Below are positions 1 to 11,149 of a stretch of 34,628 bases of DNA, piece by piece. Source of the stretch: Sphingomonas sp. SCN 67-18. GTDB taxonomy: Bacteria; Pseudomonadota; Alphaproteobacteria; Sphingomonadales; Sphingomonadaceae. The notes below the pieces were generated by a model, which saw only the letters and a program-made list of their open reading frames with translations, was not told where the DNA came from and made no database searches. Position numbers and translations under genes: made by a program. The stretch is taken from the NCBI RefSeq assembly GCF_001724715.1, contig NZ_MEFG01000030.1:1-34628 (forward strand), written 5' to 3'. Numbering within the stretch: the stretch's first letter is position 1; every line of letters starts with the position of its first letter.

Positions 1-445
1 CGATCGCCGCCTCGGGGATCATCGGCATGTACAGCGTCACCCGGTCGCCCTTGCGCGCGCCTGCACCCTTCAGCACATTGGCGAACCGGCACACCTCGGC
101 GTGCAGCTCCCGGTAGGTCAGCCGCCGCGGCTCATCCCCCGGCGCATCCGGCTCCCAGATGATCGCTACCGCATCACCACGCTCCGCCAAATGACGGTCA
201 AGGCAGTTCACCGAAACATTCAAACGACCATCCGAAAACCAACGAATACCAAAGTCGGCAGCGTTGAACGACCAGTCCCCCGCAATCTCCGGCCGCTTGA
301 TCCAGTCCAGACGGCGCGCCTGTTCCAGCCAGAAACGGCCCGGATCGGCCAGCGAGCGGCCGTAGATCTCGGTATATTTCCGGGCATCGACCCGGGCCTT
401 GGCGGCCCATTCGGCAGGGACAGGAAACAGATCGCGATCGCTCAT
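1..445 (-). CDS. acsA: Acetyl-CoA synthetase, N-terminal part (runs off the left edge)
   Basis: The first 148 codons of an AMP-forming acetyl-CoA synthetase, which activates acetate (often also propionate) to the acyl-CoA in the cytoplasm. The start is the ATG at 445, giving MSDRDLFPVPAEW. Family landmarks in order are FWLEQARRLDWI, WFSDGRLNVSVNCLDRH, AIIWEPD, LTYRELHAEVCRFANVL and GDRVTLYMPMIPEA, all typical of the Acs N-terminal domain. The AMP-binding core and C-terminal lysine lie outside the window. It lies 65 bp downstream of the ScfR-like regulator on the same strand, so it may be cotranscribed with it. That pairing makes sense because the regulator family senses short-chain acyl-CoAs. 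A propionyl-CoA synthetase is the main alternative, but the N-terminal motifs fit Acs better. Confidence 0.93.
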   Translation of the reverse strand, partial: MSDRDLFPVPAEWAAKARVDARKYTEIYGRSLADPGRFWLEQARRLDWIKRPEIAGDWSFNAADFGIRWFSDGRLNVSVNCLDRHLAERGDAVAIIWEPDAPGDEPRRLTYRELHAEVCRFANVLKGAGARKGDRVTLYMPMIPEAAI

Positions 446-510
446 TCAGCCTCTCCTCGGTCGATATCCTTTAAGCGGATCGGACCCGCAAAGAGCAAGG
501 GGAGATACGT

Positions 511-1914
511 TCAAACGACGCTGTAAGGCACAATATCGCGCACGTCCGGGTCGACCCGGATGGCCCGGTCGGCAGGCGGGAAGGCACGCTGGTCGCAATC
601 GTCGCGCGGGCACAGCCGGCAGGATATGCCGATGGGGGTGGCGGCGGCCCCGGCCGTCAGGTCCATGCCGTCTGCATAGATGAAGTCGGCCGCGTGGGCG
701 ATTTCACAGCCCAGCGCAACGGCATAGCGGCGCGGCGCGCGGGCGAAGCTGCCCGACGGCTTCACCAGCCCCTTGGCCATCGAGACGTAGCGCACGCCAT
801 TGGGAGTTTCGGCGAGCTGGACGAGGATGCGGTCCGGGATCGCCACCGCCTCATGCACGATCCAGAGCGGGCAGGCCCCGCCGAAGCGCGCGAATTGCAG
901 CCGGGTGGCGCTGTGCCGTTTGGTGATGTTGCCCGCCATGTCGACCCGGCAGAAGAAGACGGGGATGCCGCGCGCGCCGGGGCGCTGCAGCGTCGACAGC
1001 CTGTGACATGCCTGTTCGAAGCTGACGCCGAACTGGCGGCACAGCCTGTCGATATCGTGGCGCAGCGCGCGGGCCGTGTCGCGGAACCGGCCATAGGGCA
1101 TCAGCAACGCGCCCGCCGCATAATTGGCCAGCCCGACGCGCAGCAGCCGCCGCGCCTCCGCATTGCGCAGGTCGGCGGTATCGGCGATTGCGGCGATCCG
1201 CTCCGCCATGTCCAGCGCGACCAGCTGGTGCGCCAGCATGAACCGCCGGCTTTCCGGCGGCAGCGCCCCGCCCAGCGTCAGGTGACGCCGGGCGGCGTCG
1301 AAACGGCGCAGGACGCCCCCCTCGTCCGCGGCGATGGAGACGCTGACGCCATGGTCCGCCCGCAGCCTGTCCGTCAGCGCGGGGGCGGTGGTTTCCGCCT
1401 TCTCCGCCAGCGCCTCGGCCCGCCGGTCGAGCGGGTCGACATAATTGCCGGCTTCGTGGAACCAGTCCCGGATGTCCTCCCAGGGCGGGCGATCCCCCGC
1501 GCCGCCGCCGCTGGTGATGCTTTCATCGACGATGTTCAGCCGTTCCTCCGCATGGCGATAGGCGGCGTGGAGCGCGACGAAGCGGTCGACGAAGCCGGGC
1601 TGCTGTTCGACCAGCCGGGCCAGCGCCTCGGGCGGGACGGTGCTGGCCGCGAACAGCGGATCGTCCATCGCGCCCCGGATGGCGGCGAAGCGCTGGGCGG
1701 GATCGTCCGCCGCCAATTGGTCGAGATCCAGCGGATAATGCCGACCCAGTGCCGCCAGCACTGCGGGGGTGAGCGGACGATCGTCATTTTCCAGCTGGCT
1801 CAGATAGCTGACCGAAATGCCCAGCCTGAGCGCCATGGCGGACTGGCCCAGCCCGGCCCGCTGCCGCAGCGCCCGCAACTGCGCGCCCGCGAAGAGTCTG
1901 CGCCGCATGGTCAT
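511..1914 (-). CDS. Short-chain acyl-CoA-responsive XRE-family regulator (ScfR/RamB/PrpR type)
   Basis: A 467-aa cytoplasmic transcription regulator. Residues about 12-66 form an XRE helix-turn-helix ([20 protein letters not shown], then [17 protein letters not shown]). The middle matches the ImmA/IrrE-like domain, but the metallopeptidase site reads [13 protein letters not shown] with no HExxH, as expected for a ligand-sensing rather than proteolytic member. The C-terminus has the conserved Cys-rich signature [16 protein letters not shown]. In characterised relatives (ScfR, RamB, PrpR) this protein controls acetate, propionate and glyoxylate-cycle genes. ATG 1914 is chosen because AGGA lies seven bases upstream; ATG 1908 is also in frame. 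It is divergent from pccB, and its start is 11 bp from a TTTGCAAA-like palindrome, so it probably controls both itself and the propionate cluster. The controlled genes are inferred. Confidence 0.88.
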   Translation of the reverse strand: MTMRRRLFAGAQLRALRQRAGLGQSAMALRLGISVSYLSQLENDDRPLTPAVLAALGRHYPLDLDQLAADDPAQRFAAIRGAMDDPLFAASTVPPEALARLVEQQPGFVDRFVALHAAYRHAEERLNIVDESITSGGGAGDRPPWEDIRDWFHEAGNYVDPLDRRAEALAEKAETTAPALTDRLRADHGVSVSIAADEGGVLRRFDAARRHLTLGGALPPESRRFMLAHQLVALDMAERIAAIADTADLRNAEARRLLRVGLANYAAGALLMPYGRFRDTARALRHDIDRLCRQFGVSFEQACHRLSTLQRPGARGIPVFFCRVDMAGNITKRHSATRLQFARFGGACPLWIVHEAVAIPDRILVQLAETPNGVRYVSMAKGLVKPSGSFARAPRRYAVALGCEIAHAADFIYADGMDLTAGAAATPIGISCRLCPRDDCDQRAFPPADRAIRVDPDVRDIVPYSVV

Positions 1915-1925
1915 GGCTGCATCCT

Positions 1926-1973
1926 ATTTTGCAAAATGCCGCTTCGCAACTTCGCAAGTTCACATTTGCAGTT
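1926..1973. promoter_or_regulatory. Probable operators of the ScfR-like regulator
   Basis: The 102-bp gap between the divergent regulator and pccB has a perfect 12-bp palindrome ATTTTGCAAAAT (1926-1937), an inverted repeat AACTT-CGC-AAGTT (1948-1960) and a half-site TTTGCA (1965-1970). From memory, RamB and PrpR recognise motifs of the type AACTTTGCAAA/TTTGCAAA, which these resemble closely. The first palindrome abuts the regulator's ribosome-binding site, which suggests autoregulation. Binding itself is inferred. Confidence 0.6.
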
Positions 1974-2016
1974 CTCGCCAAAGCTTGGAAAGGGGAAGGA
2001 TCGGGAGAATGCGCCA

Positions 2017-3543
<1,527 letters not shown>

Positions 3544-3591
3544 CGGCGCGGCCCGCCGCTTCCCATCCCCGCACGACGACAGGATATCGCA

Positions 3592-4005
3592 ATGAAGCTC
3601 GGCCGCCTGAACCATGTCGGCATCGCCACCCCGTCCATCGCGGATTCGGTGGCCTTCTATCGCGAGGTGATGGGCGCGGAAGTGATCCGCGCGCCGTTCG
3701 ACATGCCCGCGCAGGGCGTGAAGGTGTGCTTCGTCGATACGCCCAACAGCCAGATCGAGCTGATCGAGCCGCTGGGCGACGCATCCCCGATCCGCGCCTT
3801 CCTGGACAAGAACCCGGCGGGCGGGCAGCACCATCTGTGCTATGAGGTGCCGGACATCCACGCGGCGAAGGCATGGTTCGAGGGCAAGGGCGCCCGCATT
3901 CTGGGCGAGCCGCGCATCGGCGCGCACGGCACGCCGATCTTCTTCGTCCATCCGCGCGACATGGGCGGCGTGCTGACCGAGATCATGGAAACACCGAAAC
4001 ATTGA
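3592..4005 (+). CDS. mce: Methylmalonyl-CoA epimerase
   Basis: A 137-aa single-module vicinal-oxygen-chelate (VOC/glyoxalase fold) protein that interconverts (S)- and (R)-methylmalonyl-CoA, linking the carboxylase product to the mutase substrate. Metal-ligand motifs are visible: the N-terminal NHVGIA histidine, IELIEP, GGQHHLCYEV and the C-terminal GVLTEIME glutamate. Length is standard for the family. The ATG at 3592 has AGGA (3581-3584) seven bases upstream. It lies 48 bp after pccB and 37 bp before the enoyl-CoA hydratase, so it is probably in the same transcript. The mutase two genes downstream supports the assignment over other VOC enzymes. Confidence 0.95.
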   Translation: MKLGRLNHVGIATPSIADSVAFYREVMGAEVIRAPFDMPAQGVKVCFVDTPNSQIELIEPLGDASPIRAFLDKNPAGGQHHLCYEVPDIHAAKAWFEGKGARILGEPRIGAHGTPIFFVHPRDMGGVLTEIMETPKH

Positions 4006-4042
4006 TGCGCGGCCCGGGGCGGCGCAGGCGAAAGGACATGCC

Positions 4043-4828
4043 TTGACCTACGATCACATCCTGTTCGACGTGGCGGACTCCATCGCGACGATCACCCTCA
4101 ACCGGCCCGACCGGCTGAACGCCGCGCCGCCGGTGATGTTCGACGAGATCGCCGACGCGCTCGACAATCTGGGCGGCGCGCGGGCGGTGCTCATCACCGG
4201 CGCGGGGCGGGCCTTTTGCGCCGGGGCCGACCTGGCCGGGCGGGATGCGAGCCAATCGGTGAGCGGCGGAGCCGGGGCCTATCGCGCGCTGACCCGCACC
4301 TTCAACCCGACGCTGCTGAAGATCGCCGCGCTGGACGTGCCGGTGGTCACCGCCGTCAACGGCGCGGCGGCGGGCATCGGGTGCAGCCTGGCGCTGGCCG
4401 GGGATTTCGCCATTGCCGGGCGGTCGGCCTATTTCCTGCAGGCCTTCGTCAATATCGGGCTGGTGCCGGACGGCGGCGCGTCGTGGATGCTGACGCGGCT
4501 GGTGGGCAAGGCGCGGGCGATGCAGATGGTGATGCTGGGCGAGCGGATCCACGCCGACCAGGCCGAGCAATGGGGGCTGATCTACAAGGCGGTGGACGAC
4601 GATGCGCTGGCCGGCGAGGCGCGGGCGCTGGCCGCGCGGCTGGCGGCGGGGCCGACGGTGGCGCTGGGGCTGATGCGGCGCGGGCTCGTGGCTGCGATGG
4701 AATCCGACTATGCCAGCGCGCTGGCCGCCGAGGCCGCCGACCAGCGCAGCGCGGGCAACAGCGCCGACGCGGTGGAGGGCGCGCTATCCTTCCTGCAGAA
4801 GCGCAAGCCGGCGTTCAAGGGAGCCTGA
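4043..4828 (+). CDS. Enoyl-CoA hydratase/isomerase family protein
   Basis: A 261-aa crotonase-fold enzyme acting on an acyl-CoA thioester. Crotonase signatures are clear: [11 protein letters not shown], the oxyanion-hole segment [34 protein letters not shown], and [21 protein letters not shown] near residues 135-155. The residues are close to PaaG-type isomerases and hydratases, so the exact reaction cannot be read from the sequence. TTG at 4043 is the best start: AAAGGA (4031-4036) lies six bases upstream and the family N-terminus begins right there. The nearby ATG at 4038 stops after two codons. It ends one base before the mutase ATG, which implies tight coupling. A role in feeding propionyl-CoA from branched-chain or odd-chain acyl-CoA breakdown is possible but inferred. 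Confidence 0.88.
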   Translation: MTYDHILFDVADSIATITLNRPDRLNAAPPVMFDEIADALDNLGGARAVLITGAGRAFCAGADLAGRDASQSVSGGAGAYRALTRTFNPTLLKIAALDVPVVTAVNGAAAGIGCSLALAGDFAIAGRSAYFLQAFVNIGLVPDGGASWMLTRLVGKARAMQMVMLGERIHADQAEQWGLIYKAVDDDALAGEARALAARLAAGPTVALGLMRRGLVAAMESDYASALAAEAADQRSAGNSADAVEGALSFLQKRKPAFKGA

Positions 4829-4829
4829 C

Positions 4830-6989
4830 ATGGCGGACAGACCCACGCGGGGCGACTGGGAAGCCCTGGCCGCAAGGGAGGTCAAGGGCCGCGACCTGCT
4901 GTGGGACACGCCGGAAGGCATAAGGGTGAAGCCGCTCTACACTGCCGGGGACGTGGCCGGCATCGATCCCGGCCTGCCGGGCTTCGCGCCGTTCACGCGC
5001 GGCGTGCGCGCATCCATGTATGCCGGGCGGCCGTGGACGATCCGCCAATATGCGGGTTTTTCGACCGCCGAGGAATCCAACGCCTTTTACCGGCGCAACC
5101 TTGCCGCCGGGCAGAAGGGGCTTTCCGTCGCCTTCGACCTTGCCACCCACCGGGGTTATGACAGCGACCATCCGCGCGTCGTCGGCGATGTCGGCAAGGC
5201 GGGCGTCGCCATCGACAGCGTCGAGGATATGAAGATCCTGTTCGACGGCATTCCGCTGGACCGGATGTCGGTCAGCATGACGATGAACGGCGCGGTCATC
5301 CCCATCCTCGCCTTCTTCATCGTCGCGGGGGAGGAGCAGGGCGTCGACAGGGCGATGCTGGACGGGACCATCCAGAACGACATCCTGAAGGAGTTCATGG
5401 TCCGCAACACCTATATCTACCCGCCCGAACCCTCGATGCGGATCATCTCCGACATTTTCGGCTACACCAGCCGCGAGATGCCGAAGTTCAACAGCATCTC
5501 CATTTCCGGCTACCACATGCAGGAGGCCGGGGCGACGCAGGTGCAGGAGCTGGCCTTCACCATCGCCGACGGTGCGGAATATGTGCGCTACGGCGTGGCA
5601 AGCGGCCTCGATATCGACAAGTTTGCCGGGCGTTTGAGCTTCTTCTTCGCAATCGGCATGAACTTCTTCATGGAGATCGCCAAGCTGCGCGCGGCGCGGG
5701 TGCTGTGGCACCGGGTGATGACCAATCTGGGCGCCAGGGACGAGCGGTCCAAGATGCTGCGCACCCATTGCCAGACGTCCGGGGTCAGCCTGACCGAGCA
5801 GGACCCGTATAACAACGTCATGCGCACCACCATCGAGGCGATGGCGGCGATGCTGGGCGGCGCGCAGAGCCTGCACACCAACGCGCTGGACGAGGCGATT
5901 GCGCTGCCGACCGATTTTTCCGCCCGCATCGCGCGCAACACCCAGATCGTCATCCAGGAAGAGACCGGGATGACCAGGGTCGTCGATCCGCTGGGCGGCT
6001 CCTATTATGTCGAGGCGCTGACCCAGGAGCTGGTCGACAAGGCGTGGGAGATCATCGAGCGGGTGGAAAAGGAAGGCGGCATGGCGAAGGCCGTGGCCGC
6101 CGGCTGGCCCAAGGCGATGATCGAGACCGCAGCCGCCGCGCGGCAGGCGCGGGTGGACCGCGGCGACGACGTGATCGTCGGCGTCAACAAATACCGCCTG
6201 AAGGACGAGGATCTGCTCGAAACGCTCGAGGTGGACAACGCGAAGGTGCGCGAAGGGCAGATCGCGCGGATAAACCGCGTGAAGGCCATGCGCGACGAGG
6301 CGGCGTGCCAGGCGGCGCTGAAGGCGCTTGCGGACGGCGCGGCGGCCCCGCAATCGGTGGACAACAACCTGCTGGCGCTTGCGGTGGAGGCGGCGCGGGC
6401 GCGGGCGACGCTGGGCGAGATCAGCCTGGCGATGGAGCAGAGCTTTCGCCGTTACGCCACCCGGCCGACGCCGGTGAAGGGCGTTTATGCCGCGCCCTAT
6501 GAAGGCGACAGCCGCTGGCGGCAGGTGCTGGACGGGGTGAAGGCGGTGGAGCGGCGCATGGGGCGCAAGCCGAAGCTGCTCGTCGCCAAAATGGGCCAGG
6601 ACGGGCATGATCGCGGCGCCAATGTGATCGCATCGGCCTTTGGCGACATGGGTTTCGACGTGGTGTCCGGCCCGCTGTTCCAGACGCCGGAGGAAACGGT
6701 GGTGCTGGCGCTCGACAGCGGCGTCGACATTGTCGGCGCGTCCAGCCTTGCGGCGGGGCACAAGACGCTGATCCCCGAACTGATCGCCGGGCTGAAGGCG
6801 GCCGGGCGGGGCGACATAAAGGTGATCGCCGGCGGGGTGATCCCGCCGCAGGATTATCAGTTTCTGCGCGACGCCGGGGTGCAGGGCATTTATGGCCCGG
6901 GCAGCAATGTCGTGGAATGCGCGGCGGACGTGTTGCGCCTGCTGGGCCACAATATGCCGCCAGAAAATATGGGGGAGGCCGCTGAATGA
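4830..6989 (+). CDS. scpA: Methylmalonyl-CoA mutase, single-chain B12-dependent
   Basis: A 719-aa mutase converting (R)-methylmalonyl-CoA to succinyl-CoA, the entry of propionate carbon into the TCA cycle. The N-terminal TIM barrel shows [38 protein letters not shown] and [15 protein letters not shown]. The substrate region has [17 protein letters not shown]. The C-terminal cobalamin domain has the base-off/His-on motif [10 protein letters not shown] (His about residue 593), [12 protein letters not shown], and GGVIPPQDY. Length matches the catalytic large subunit, so no small subunit is needed. The start ATG at 4830 is one base after the preceding stop and has AAGGGAG upstream; an earlier in-frame ATG at 4710 lies within the hydratase gene. 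The stop overlaps the bioB start by four bases. No MeaB/ArgK-type chaperone gene is in the window. Confidence 0.97.
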   Translation: MADRPTRGDWEALAAREVKGRDLLWDTPEGIRVKPLYTAGDVAGIDPGLPGFAPFTRGVRASMYAGRPWTIRQYAGFSTAEESNAFYRRNLAAGQKGLSVAFDLATHRGYDSDHPRVVGDVGKAGVAIDSVEDMKILFDGIPLDRMSVSMTMNGAVIPILAFFIVAGEEQGVDRAMLDGTIQNDILKEFMVRNTYIYPPEPSMRIISDIFGYTSREMPKFNSISISGYHMQEAGATQVQELAFTIADGAEYVRYGVASGLDIDKFAGRLSFFFAIGMNFFMEIAKLRAARVLWHRVMTNLGARDERSKMLRTHCQTSGVSLTEQDPYNNVMRTTIEAMAAMLGGAQSLHTNALDEAIALPTDFSARIARNTQIVIQEETGMTRVVDPLGGSYYVEALTQELVDKAWEIIERVEKEGGMAKAVAAGWPKAMIETAAAARQARVDRGDDVIVGVNKYRLKDEDLLETLEVDNAKVREGQIARINRVKAMRDEAACQAALKALADGAAAPQSVDNNLLALAVEAARARATLGEISLAMEQSFRRYATRPTPVKGVYAAPYEGDSRWRQVLDGVKAVERRMGRKPKLLVAKMGQDGHDRGANVIASAFGDMGFDVVSGPLFQTPEETVVLALDSGVDIVGASSLAAGHKTLIPELIAGLKAAGRGDIKVIAGGVIPPQDYQFLRDAGVQGIYGPGSNVVECAADVLRLLGHNMPPENMGEAAE

Positions 6990-7978
6990 CTGTCCGCACC
7001 GACTGGACGCGCGAGGAGATAGCGGCGCTGTTCGACCTGCCGTTCGCTGACCTGATGTACGAGGCGCAGACCGTTCACCGCGCCCGCCACCCCCGCAACG
7101 AGGTGCAGCTTTCCACGCTGCTGTCGATCAAGACCGGCGGTTGCCCGGAGGATTGCGGTTATTGCAGCCAGTCCACCCAGGCGGACAGCGGCCTGAAGGC
7201 AACCAAGCTGATGGACGTGCAGGCCGTGCTGCAGGCGGCGGCGCAGGCCAAGGACCATGGATCCGGCCGGTTCTGCATGGGCGCGGCGTGGCGCAGCCCC
7301 AAGGACCGGGACATGCCCAGGATCATCGAGATGGTGAAGGGCGTGCGCCAGATGGGCATGGAAACATGCATGACGCTGGGCATGTTGAGCGAGGGCCAGG
7401 CCCGTCAGCTGGCCGAGGCGGGGCTGGATTATTACAACCATAATATCGACACCAGCCCGGAAAACTACGCCAACGTCATCACCACCCGCAGCTTTGAAGA
7501 CCGCATCGAGACGCTGGAGAACGTCCGCGCCGCCGGCATCAACGTGTGCTGCGGCGGCATTGTGGGTATGGGCGAGACGCGCGCCGACCGCATCGGCTTC
7601 ATCCATGCGCTGGCCACCATGCCGCACCCCGAAAGCGTGCCGATCAACGCGCTGGTGCCGGTGAAGGGCACGGTGCTGGGTGACATGCTGGCCGATACGC
7701 CGATGGCGAAGATAGACGAGACGGAGTTCGTGCGCACCGTGGCGGTGGCGCGGATCGCGATGCCGGCCAGTATGGTGAGGCTGTCCGCGGGGCGCGAGAG
7801 CATGAGTGAGGCGTGCCAGGCGCTGTGCTTCATGGCGGGCGCGAACAGCATCTTCACCGGCGACCGGCTGCTGACCGCGCCCAATGCCGGCGACGACAGC
7901 GATGCCCGGCTGTTCGCCAAGCTGGGCGTCGTCGCCATGGAGGCCGCGCCGCACGGCCATTTGGAGGCGGCGGAGTGA
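6986..7978 (+). CDS. bioB: Biotin synthase
   Basis: A 330-aa radical SAM enzyme inserting sulfur into dethiobiotin to give biotin. The [4Fe-4S] motif is [13 protein letters not shown] with cysteines at residues 53, 57 and 60, the same positions as in E. coli BioB. Other family blocks are [54 protein letters not shown] and NALVPVKGT. The GTG/ATG question does not arise: ATG 6986 overlaps the mutase stop (ATGA) and has a strong GGGGGAGG ribosome-binding site (6971-6978). It stands apart from other bio genes and lies between the mutase and the biotinylated carboxylase subunit. That suggests biotin supply is matched to demand from propionyl-CoA carboxylase. Confidence 0.97.
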   Translation: MTVRTDWTREEIAALFDLPFADLMYEAQTVHRARHPRNEVQLSTLLSIKTGGCPEDCGYCSQSTQADSGLKATKLMDVQAVLQAAAQAKDHGSGRFCMGAAWRSPKDRDMPRIIEMVKGVRQMGMETCMTLGMLSEGQARQLAEAGLDYYNHNIDTSPENYANVITTRSFEDRIETLENVRAAGINVCCGGIVGMGETRADRIGFIHALATMPHPESVPINALVPVKGTVLGDMLADTPMAKIDETEFVRTVAVARIAMPASMVRLSAGRESMSEACQALCFMAGANSIFTGDRLLTAPNAGDDSDARLFAKLGVVAMEAAPHGHLEAAE

Positions 7979-8018
7979 TGATCCCGTCGCCGCTGAGGAA
8001 AGACTGCTAGGAAGCTGA

Positions 8019-10025
8019 ATGTTCAAGAAAATCCTGATCGCCAATCGCGGTGAAATCGCCTGTCGCGTCATCAAGACCGCGAAGGCGATGGGCATAGCGA
8101 CCGTCGCCGTCTATTCCGACGCGGACGCGCGGGCGCCCTTTGTGCAGATGGCGGACGAGGCGGTGCATATCGGCCCGTCGCCGGCATCCGAATCCTATCT
8201 GCTGGCCGACAGGATCATCGCCGCGTGCAAGGCGACGGGCGCGGAGGCGGTGCACCCGGGCTATGGTTTCCTGTCCGAGCGCACCAGCTTTGCCGAGGCG
8301 CTGGCGGCCGAGAAGATCGCGTTCATCGGCCCGCCGGTGAAGGCCATCGCGGCGATGGGCGACAAGATCGAATCCAAGAAGATCGCGCGGGAGGCGGGGG
8401 TGAACGTGGTCCCCGGCTTCGTCGGCGAGATCCGCGACACCGAGCATGCCGTCGAGATCGCCAACGAGATCGGCTATCCGGTGATGATGAAGGCATCGGC
8501 GGGCGGCGGCGGCAAGGGGATGCGGCTGGCCCATGGCGAGGCGGACGTGCGCGAGGGCTTTGACAGCGTGAAGCGCGAGGGGCTGGCCAGCTTTGGCGAC
8601 GACCGCGTGTTCATCGAGAAGTTCATCCTCAACCCGCGCCACATCGAGATCCAGATACTGGGCGATCAGCAGGGCAACATCCTGTATCTGAACGAGCGGG
8701 AATGCTCGATCCAGCGCCGCCACCAGAAGGTGGTCGAGGAGGCGCCGTCGCCCTTCGTCACGCCGAAGATGCGCAAGGCGATGGGCGAGCAGTGCGTCGC
8801 GCTGGCGAAGGCGGTGGGTTATTACAGCGCGGGCACGGTGGAGCTGATCGTTTCCGGCGCGGACAAGAGCGGCGAGAGCTTCTACTTCCTCGAGATGAAC
8901 ACCCGCCTGCAGGTGGAGCATCCGGTGACCGAGGCGATCACTGGCATCGACCTGGTTGAGCAGATGATCCGCATCGCGGCGGGCGAGGCGCTGACGATGA
9001 GGCAGGACGATGTGAAGATCGACGGATGGGCGATCGAGAACCGCGTCTATGCCGAAGACCCCTATCGCGGTTTCCTGCCGTCGACCGGGCGGCTGGTGCG
9101 GTATCGCACGCCGGCGCCGGCCTGGGCGGGGGACGAGCGGGGCGAGGGCGGCGTGCGCGTGGACGCGGGCGTGGCGGAGGGTGGCGAGGTCTCGATCTTC
9201 TACGATCCGATGATCGCCAAGCTCGTCACCTGGGGCGAGACGCGCGACGAGGCGGCCGACCGGCAGATCGCGGCGCTGGACCGGTTCGAGCTGGAGGGGC
9301 TGGGCCATAATATCGATTTCGTTTCAGCGATCATGCAGCATCCGCGTTTTCGCGCCGGGGAGCTGACCACCGGCTTCATCGCGGAGGAATATCCGGACGG
9401 GTTCGCGGGGGCCGATGCGGGCGAGGAGATCGTCCGCGCGCTGGCGGCGATCGCCGGGTTCATGGCGAGCGCGGAGGCGGACCGCGCGCGGCGCACCGAC
9501 GGCCAGCTGGGCGGGCGGCTGGCCCCGCCCGCCAAATGGCAGGTGACGATCGGCGGCGAGGCCCGCAAGGTGAAGATCGGCCGCAAGCACATCAAGGTCG
9601 ACGGCGAGAAGGTTGACATCGCGCTGGAATATACGCCCGGCGACCGGCTGGTGGTGGCGGAGATCGACGGCGCGGAACTGGCGGTGAAGGTGGCCCGCAC
9701 GCGGACCGGCTGGCGGATGACCACGCGCGGGCGCATCCATGCGGTGCGCGTGCTGCCCTGGCGCGTCGCGCCGCTGGCGGCCCATATGATCGAGAAGATA
9801 CCGCCCGATCTGTCGCGCTTCCTGCTTTGCCCGATGCCGGGGCTGCTGATGACGCTGCATGTGGGCGAGGGCGACAGGGTCGAGGCGGGCCAGCCGCTGG
9901 CCGTGGTCGAGGCGATGAAGATGGAGAACATCCTGCGCGCGACCAAGGCGGGGGTGGTGAAATCGGTCAACGCCAGGGCCGGGGACAGCCTGGCGGTGGA
10001 TGCGATCATCTTGGAGATGGAATAA
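8019..10025 (+). CDS. pccA: Propionyl-CoA carboxylase alpha subunit (biotin carboxylase + biotin carrier)
   Basis: A 668-aa biotin-dependent subunit that carboxylates its own biotin with ATP and bicarbonate, then hands CO2 to PccB. Domains in order: biotin carboxylase N-domain (FKKILIANRGEIACRVI), ATP-grasp with KASAGGGGKGMR and HIEIQILGDQQGN, EMNTRLQVEHPVTE, biotin carboxylase C-domain (AIENRVYAEDP), a BT linker region, and the carrier domain with EAMKMEN (biotinyl Lys about residue 634). Length matches bacterial PccA. ATG 8019 has AGGAAG five bases upstream. It is the last gene of the cluster; the following genes are on the opposite strand with only 3 bp between stop codons. Confidence 0.96.
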   Translation: MFKKILIANRGEIACRVIKTAKAMGIATVAVYSDADARAPFVQMADEAVHIGPSPASESYLLADRIIAACKATGAEAVHPGYGFLSERTSFAEALAAEKIAFIGPPVKAIAAMGDKIESKKIAREAGVNVVPGFVGEIRDTEHAVEIANEIGYPVMMKASAGGGGKGMRLAHGEADVREGFDSVKREGLASFGDDRVFIEKFILNPRHIEIQILGDQQGNILYLNERECSIQRRHQKVVEEAPSPFVTPKMRKAMGEQCVALAKAVGYYSAGTVELIVSGADKSGESFYFLEMNTRLQVEHPVTEAITGIDLVEQMIRIAAGEALTMRQDDVKIDGWAIENRVYAEDPYRGFLPSTGRLVRYRTPAPAWAGDERGEGGVRVDAGVAEGGEVSIFYDPMIAKLVTWGETRDEAADRQIAALDRFELEGLGHNIDFVSAIMQHPRFRAGELTTGFIAEEYPDGFAGADAGEEIVRALAAIAGFMASAEADRARRTDGQLGGRLAPPAKWQVTIGGEARKVKIGRKHIKVDGEKVDIALEYTPGDRLVVAEIDGAELAVKVARTRTGWRMTTRGRIHAVRVLPWRVAPLAAHMIEKIPPDLSRFLLCPMPGLLMTLHVGEGDRVEAGQPLAVVEAMKMENILRATKAGVVKSVNARAGDSLAVDAIILEME

Positions 10026-10028
10026 GGG

Positions 10029-10154
10029 TCAGGCGATCCACAGCCGCAGCAGCCAGGCCACCGCGCCCAGCACCGCGACGCTGGCCGTCCAGATCGCCGC
10101 CAGCCACAGCAGGCGTTTCCACAGCGGGCCGGGATCGGCGGACGGCGCGATCAA
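10029..10154 (-). CDS. Small cytochrome bd-associated membrane protein, DUF2474 type
   Basis: A 41-aa protein read from TTG 10154, which overlaps the cydB stop as TTGA (10151-10154). The peptide starts MIAPSADPGPLWKR and has one membrane helix (LLWLAAIWTASVAVLGAVAW) followed by LLRLWIA. This pattern (PLWKR then a single Trp-rich helix) and its place directly after cydB match the DUF2474 family of tiny subunits of CIO-type quinol oxidases, comparable in position to CydX. Function is inferred from position and analogy: stabilising the oxidase. The gene is easily missed because of its length and non-ATG start. Confidence 0.78.
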   Translation of the reverse strand: MIAPSADPGPLWKRLLWLAAIWTASVAVLGAVAWLLRLWIA

Positions 10155-11149
10155 TGATAGCCGTCCGTGCCCACCTTGCCCCGGAACACCCAGTAGGACC
10201 AGCCGGTATAGGCAAGGATGATGGGCAGCATGATGCCCGCGCCGACCAGCATGAACAGCTGGCTGCTGTGCGGGGCGGCGGCATCCCAGATGCTGACGCG
10301 GCCGGGGATCACGTCCGGCCAGATGGAGATCGCCAGTCCCGCGAAGCTGAGGCCGAACAGCGCGAGCGCGTAGAGGAAGGGGTGGCCGTCGACATCGCGT
10401 TTCAGGCTGCGCCACAGCAGCAGCGCGACGGCGGCGACCAGCAGCGGCATTGGCACCGTGACGAACAGGCCGGGGCTGACGAACCAGCGTTGATAATATT
10501 GCCCGTCGAGGAACGGCGTGGCGAGGCTGACCGCGCCCAGCGCGCCGATCAACGCCGGCAGGGCGATGCGGGCGAAGCGGCGGGCGTCGTCGCGGGTGCG
10601 GCCTTCCGTCTTGGCGATCAGCCAGCAGGCGCCGAGCAGCGCATAGCCGGCGACCAGGCTGGCGCCGGTCAGCAGGCTGAACGGGGTCAGCCAGTCCCAC
10701 CAGCCGCCGGCATAGGCGCGGGCCTGCACCTCTATGCCCTGCAGCAGCGCGCCGAGCGTGATGCCCTGCGCGAAGGTGGCGACGATGGAGCCGGCGCAGA
10801 AACCGAAATCCCACACCCGGCGGTGGGCCGGATCGCGCCAGCGGAATTCAAAGGCGACGCCCCGGAACACCAGCCCGAGCAGCATGGCGATCAGCGGCGC
10901 GTAAAGGGCGGGCAGGACGATGGCATAAGCGAGCGGGAAGGCCGCCATCAGCCCGCCGCCGCCCAGCACCAGCCAGGTCTCGTTGCCGTCCCAGACGGGC
11001 GCGATCGCGTTCATCGCGGCGTCGCGCTCCGCGCCGACGCGGAAACCGGGAAAGAGGATGCCGATGCCCAGATCGAACCCGTCCGCCACCACGTAGAATG
11101 CGACGGCGAAGGCGATCAGCCCGGCCCAGATGACGGTGAGATCCATCAT
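10151..11149 (-). CDS. cydB: Cytochrome bd-type quinol oxidase subunit II
   Basis: A 332-aa inner-membrane subunit of a bd-type terminal oxidase. It starts MMDLTVIWAGLIAFAVAFYV, then has DGFDLGIGILFP, WDGNETWLVLGGGGLMAAFP, GVAFEFRWRD and a C-terminal YTGWSYWVFRGKV, all family landmarks across about eight membrane helices. ATG 11149 overlaps the cydA stop by four bases and follows an AGGGAGG ribosome-binding site. Subunit II pairs with CydA to form the heme-bearing core that reduces O2 with quinol electrons without pumping protons. Order is cydA-cydB-DUF2474, all overlapping. Confidence 0.96.
   Translation of the reverse strand: MMDLTVIWAGLIAFAVAFYVVADGFDLGIGILFPGFRVGAERDAAMNAIAPVWDGNETWLVLGGGGLMAAFPLAYAIVLPALYAPLIAMLLGLVFRGVAFEFRWRDPAHRRVWDFGFCAGSIVATFAQGITLGALLQGIEVQARAYAGGWWDWLTPFSLLTGASLVAGYALLGACWLIAKTEGRTRDDARRFARIALPALIGALGAVSLATPFLDGQYYQRWFVSPGLFVTVPMPLLVAAVALLLWRSLKRDVDGHPFLYALALFGLSFAGLAISIWPDVIPGRVSIWDAAAPHSSQLFMLVGAGIMLPIILAYTGWSYWVFRGKVGTDGYH

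Noticed and set aside
694-2016. In-frame upstream extension of pccB to a 949-aa protein
   Set aside because: It lies antisense to the ScfR-like regulator, is Arg/Gln/Pro-rich and shows no family match. The carboxylase N-terminus clearly begins at 2017.
4815-6950. 711-aa open frame antisense to the mutase
   Set aside because: His/Arg/Gly-rich composition typical of the opposite strand of a GC-rich gene; the + strand gene is unambiguous.
7978-8010. Ten-codon ORF between bioB and pccA
   Set aside because: It overlaps the bioB stop, but is too short and without features. It could only be a spacer for coupling.
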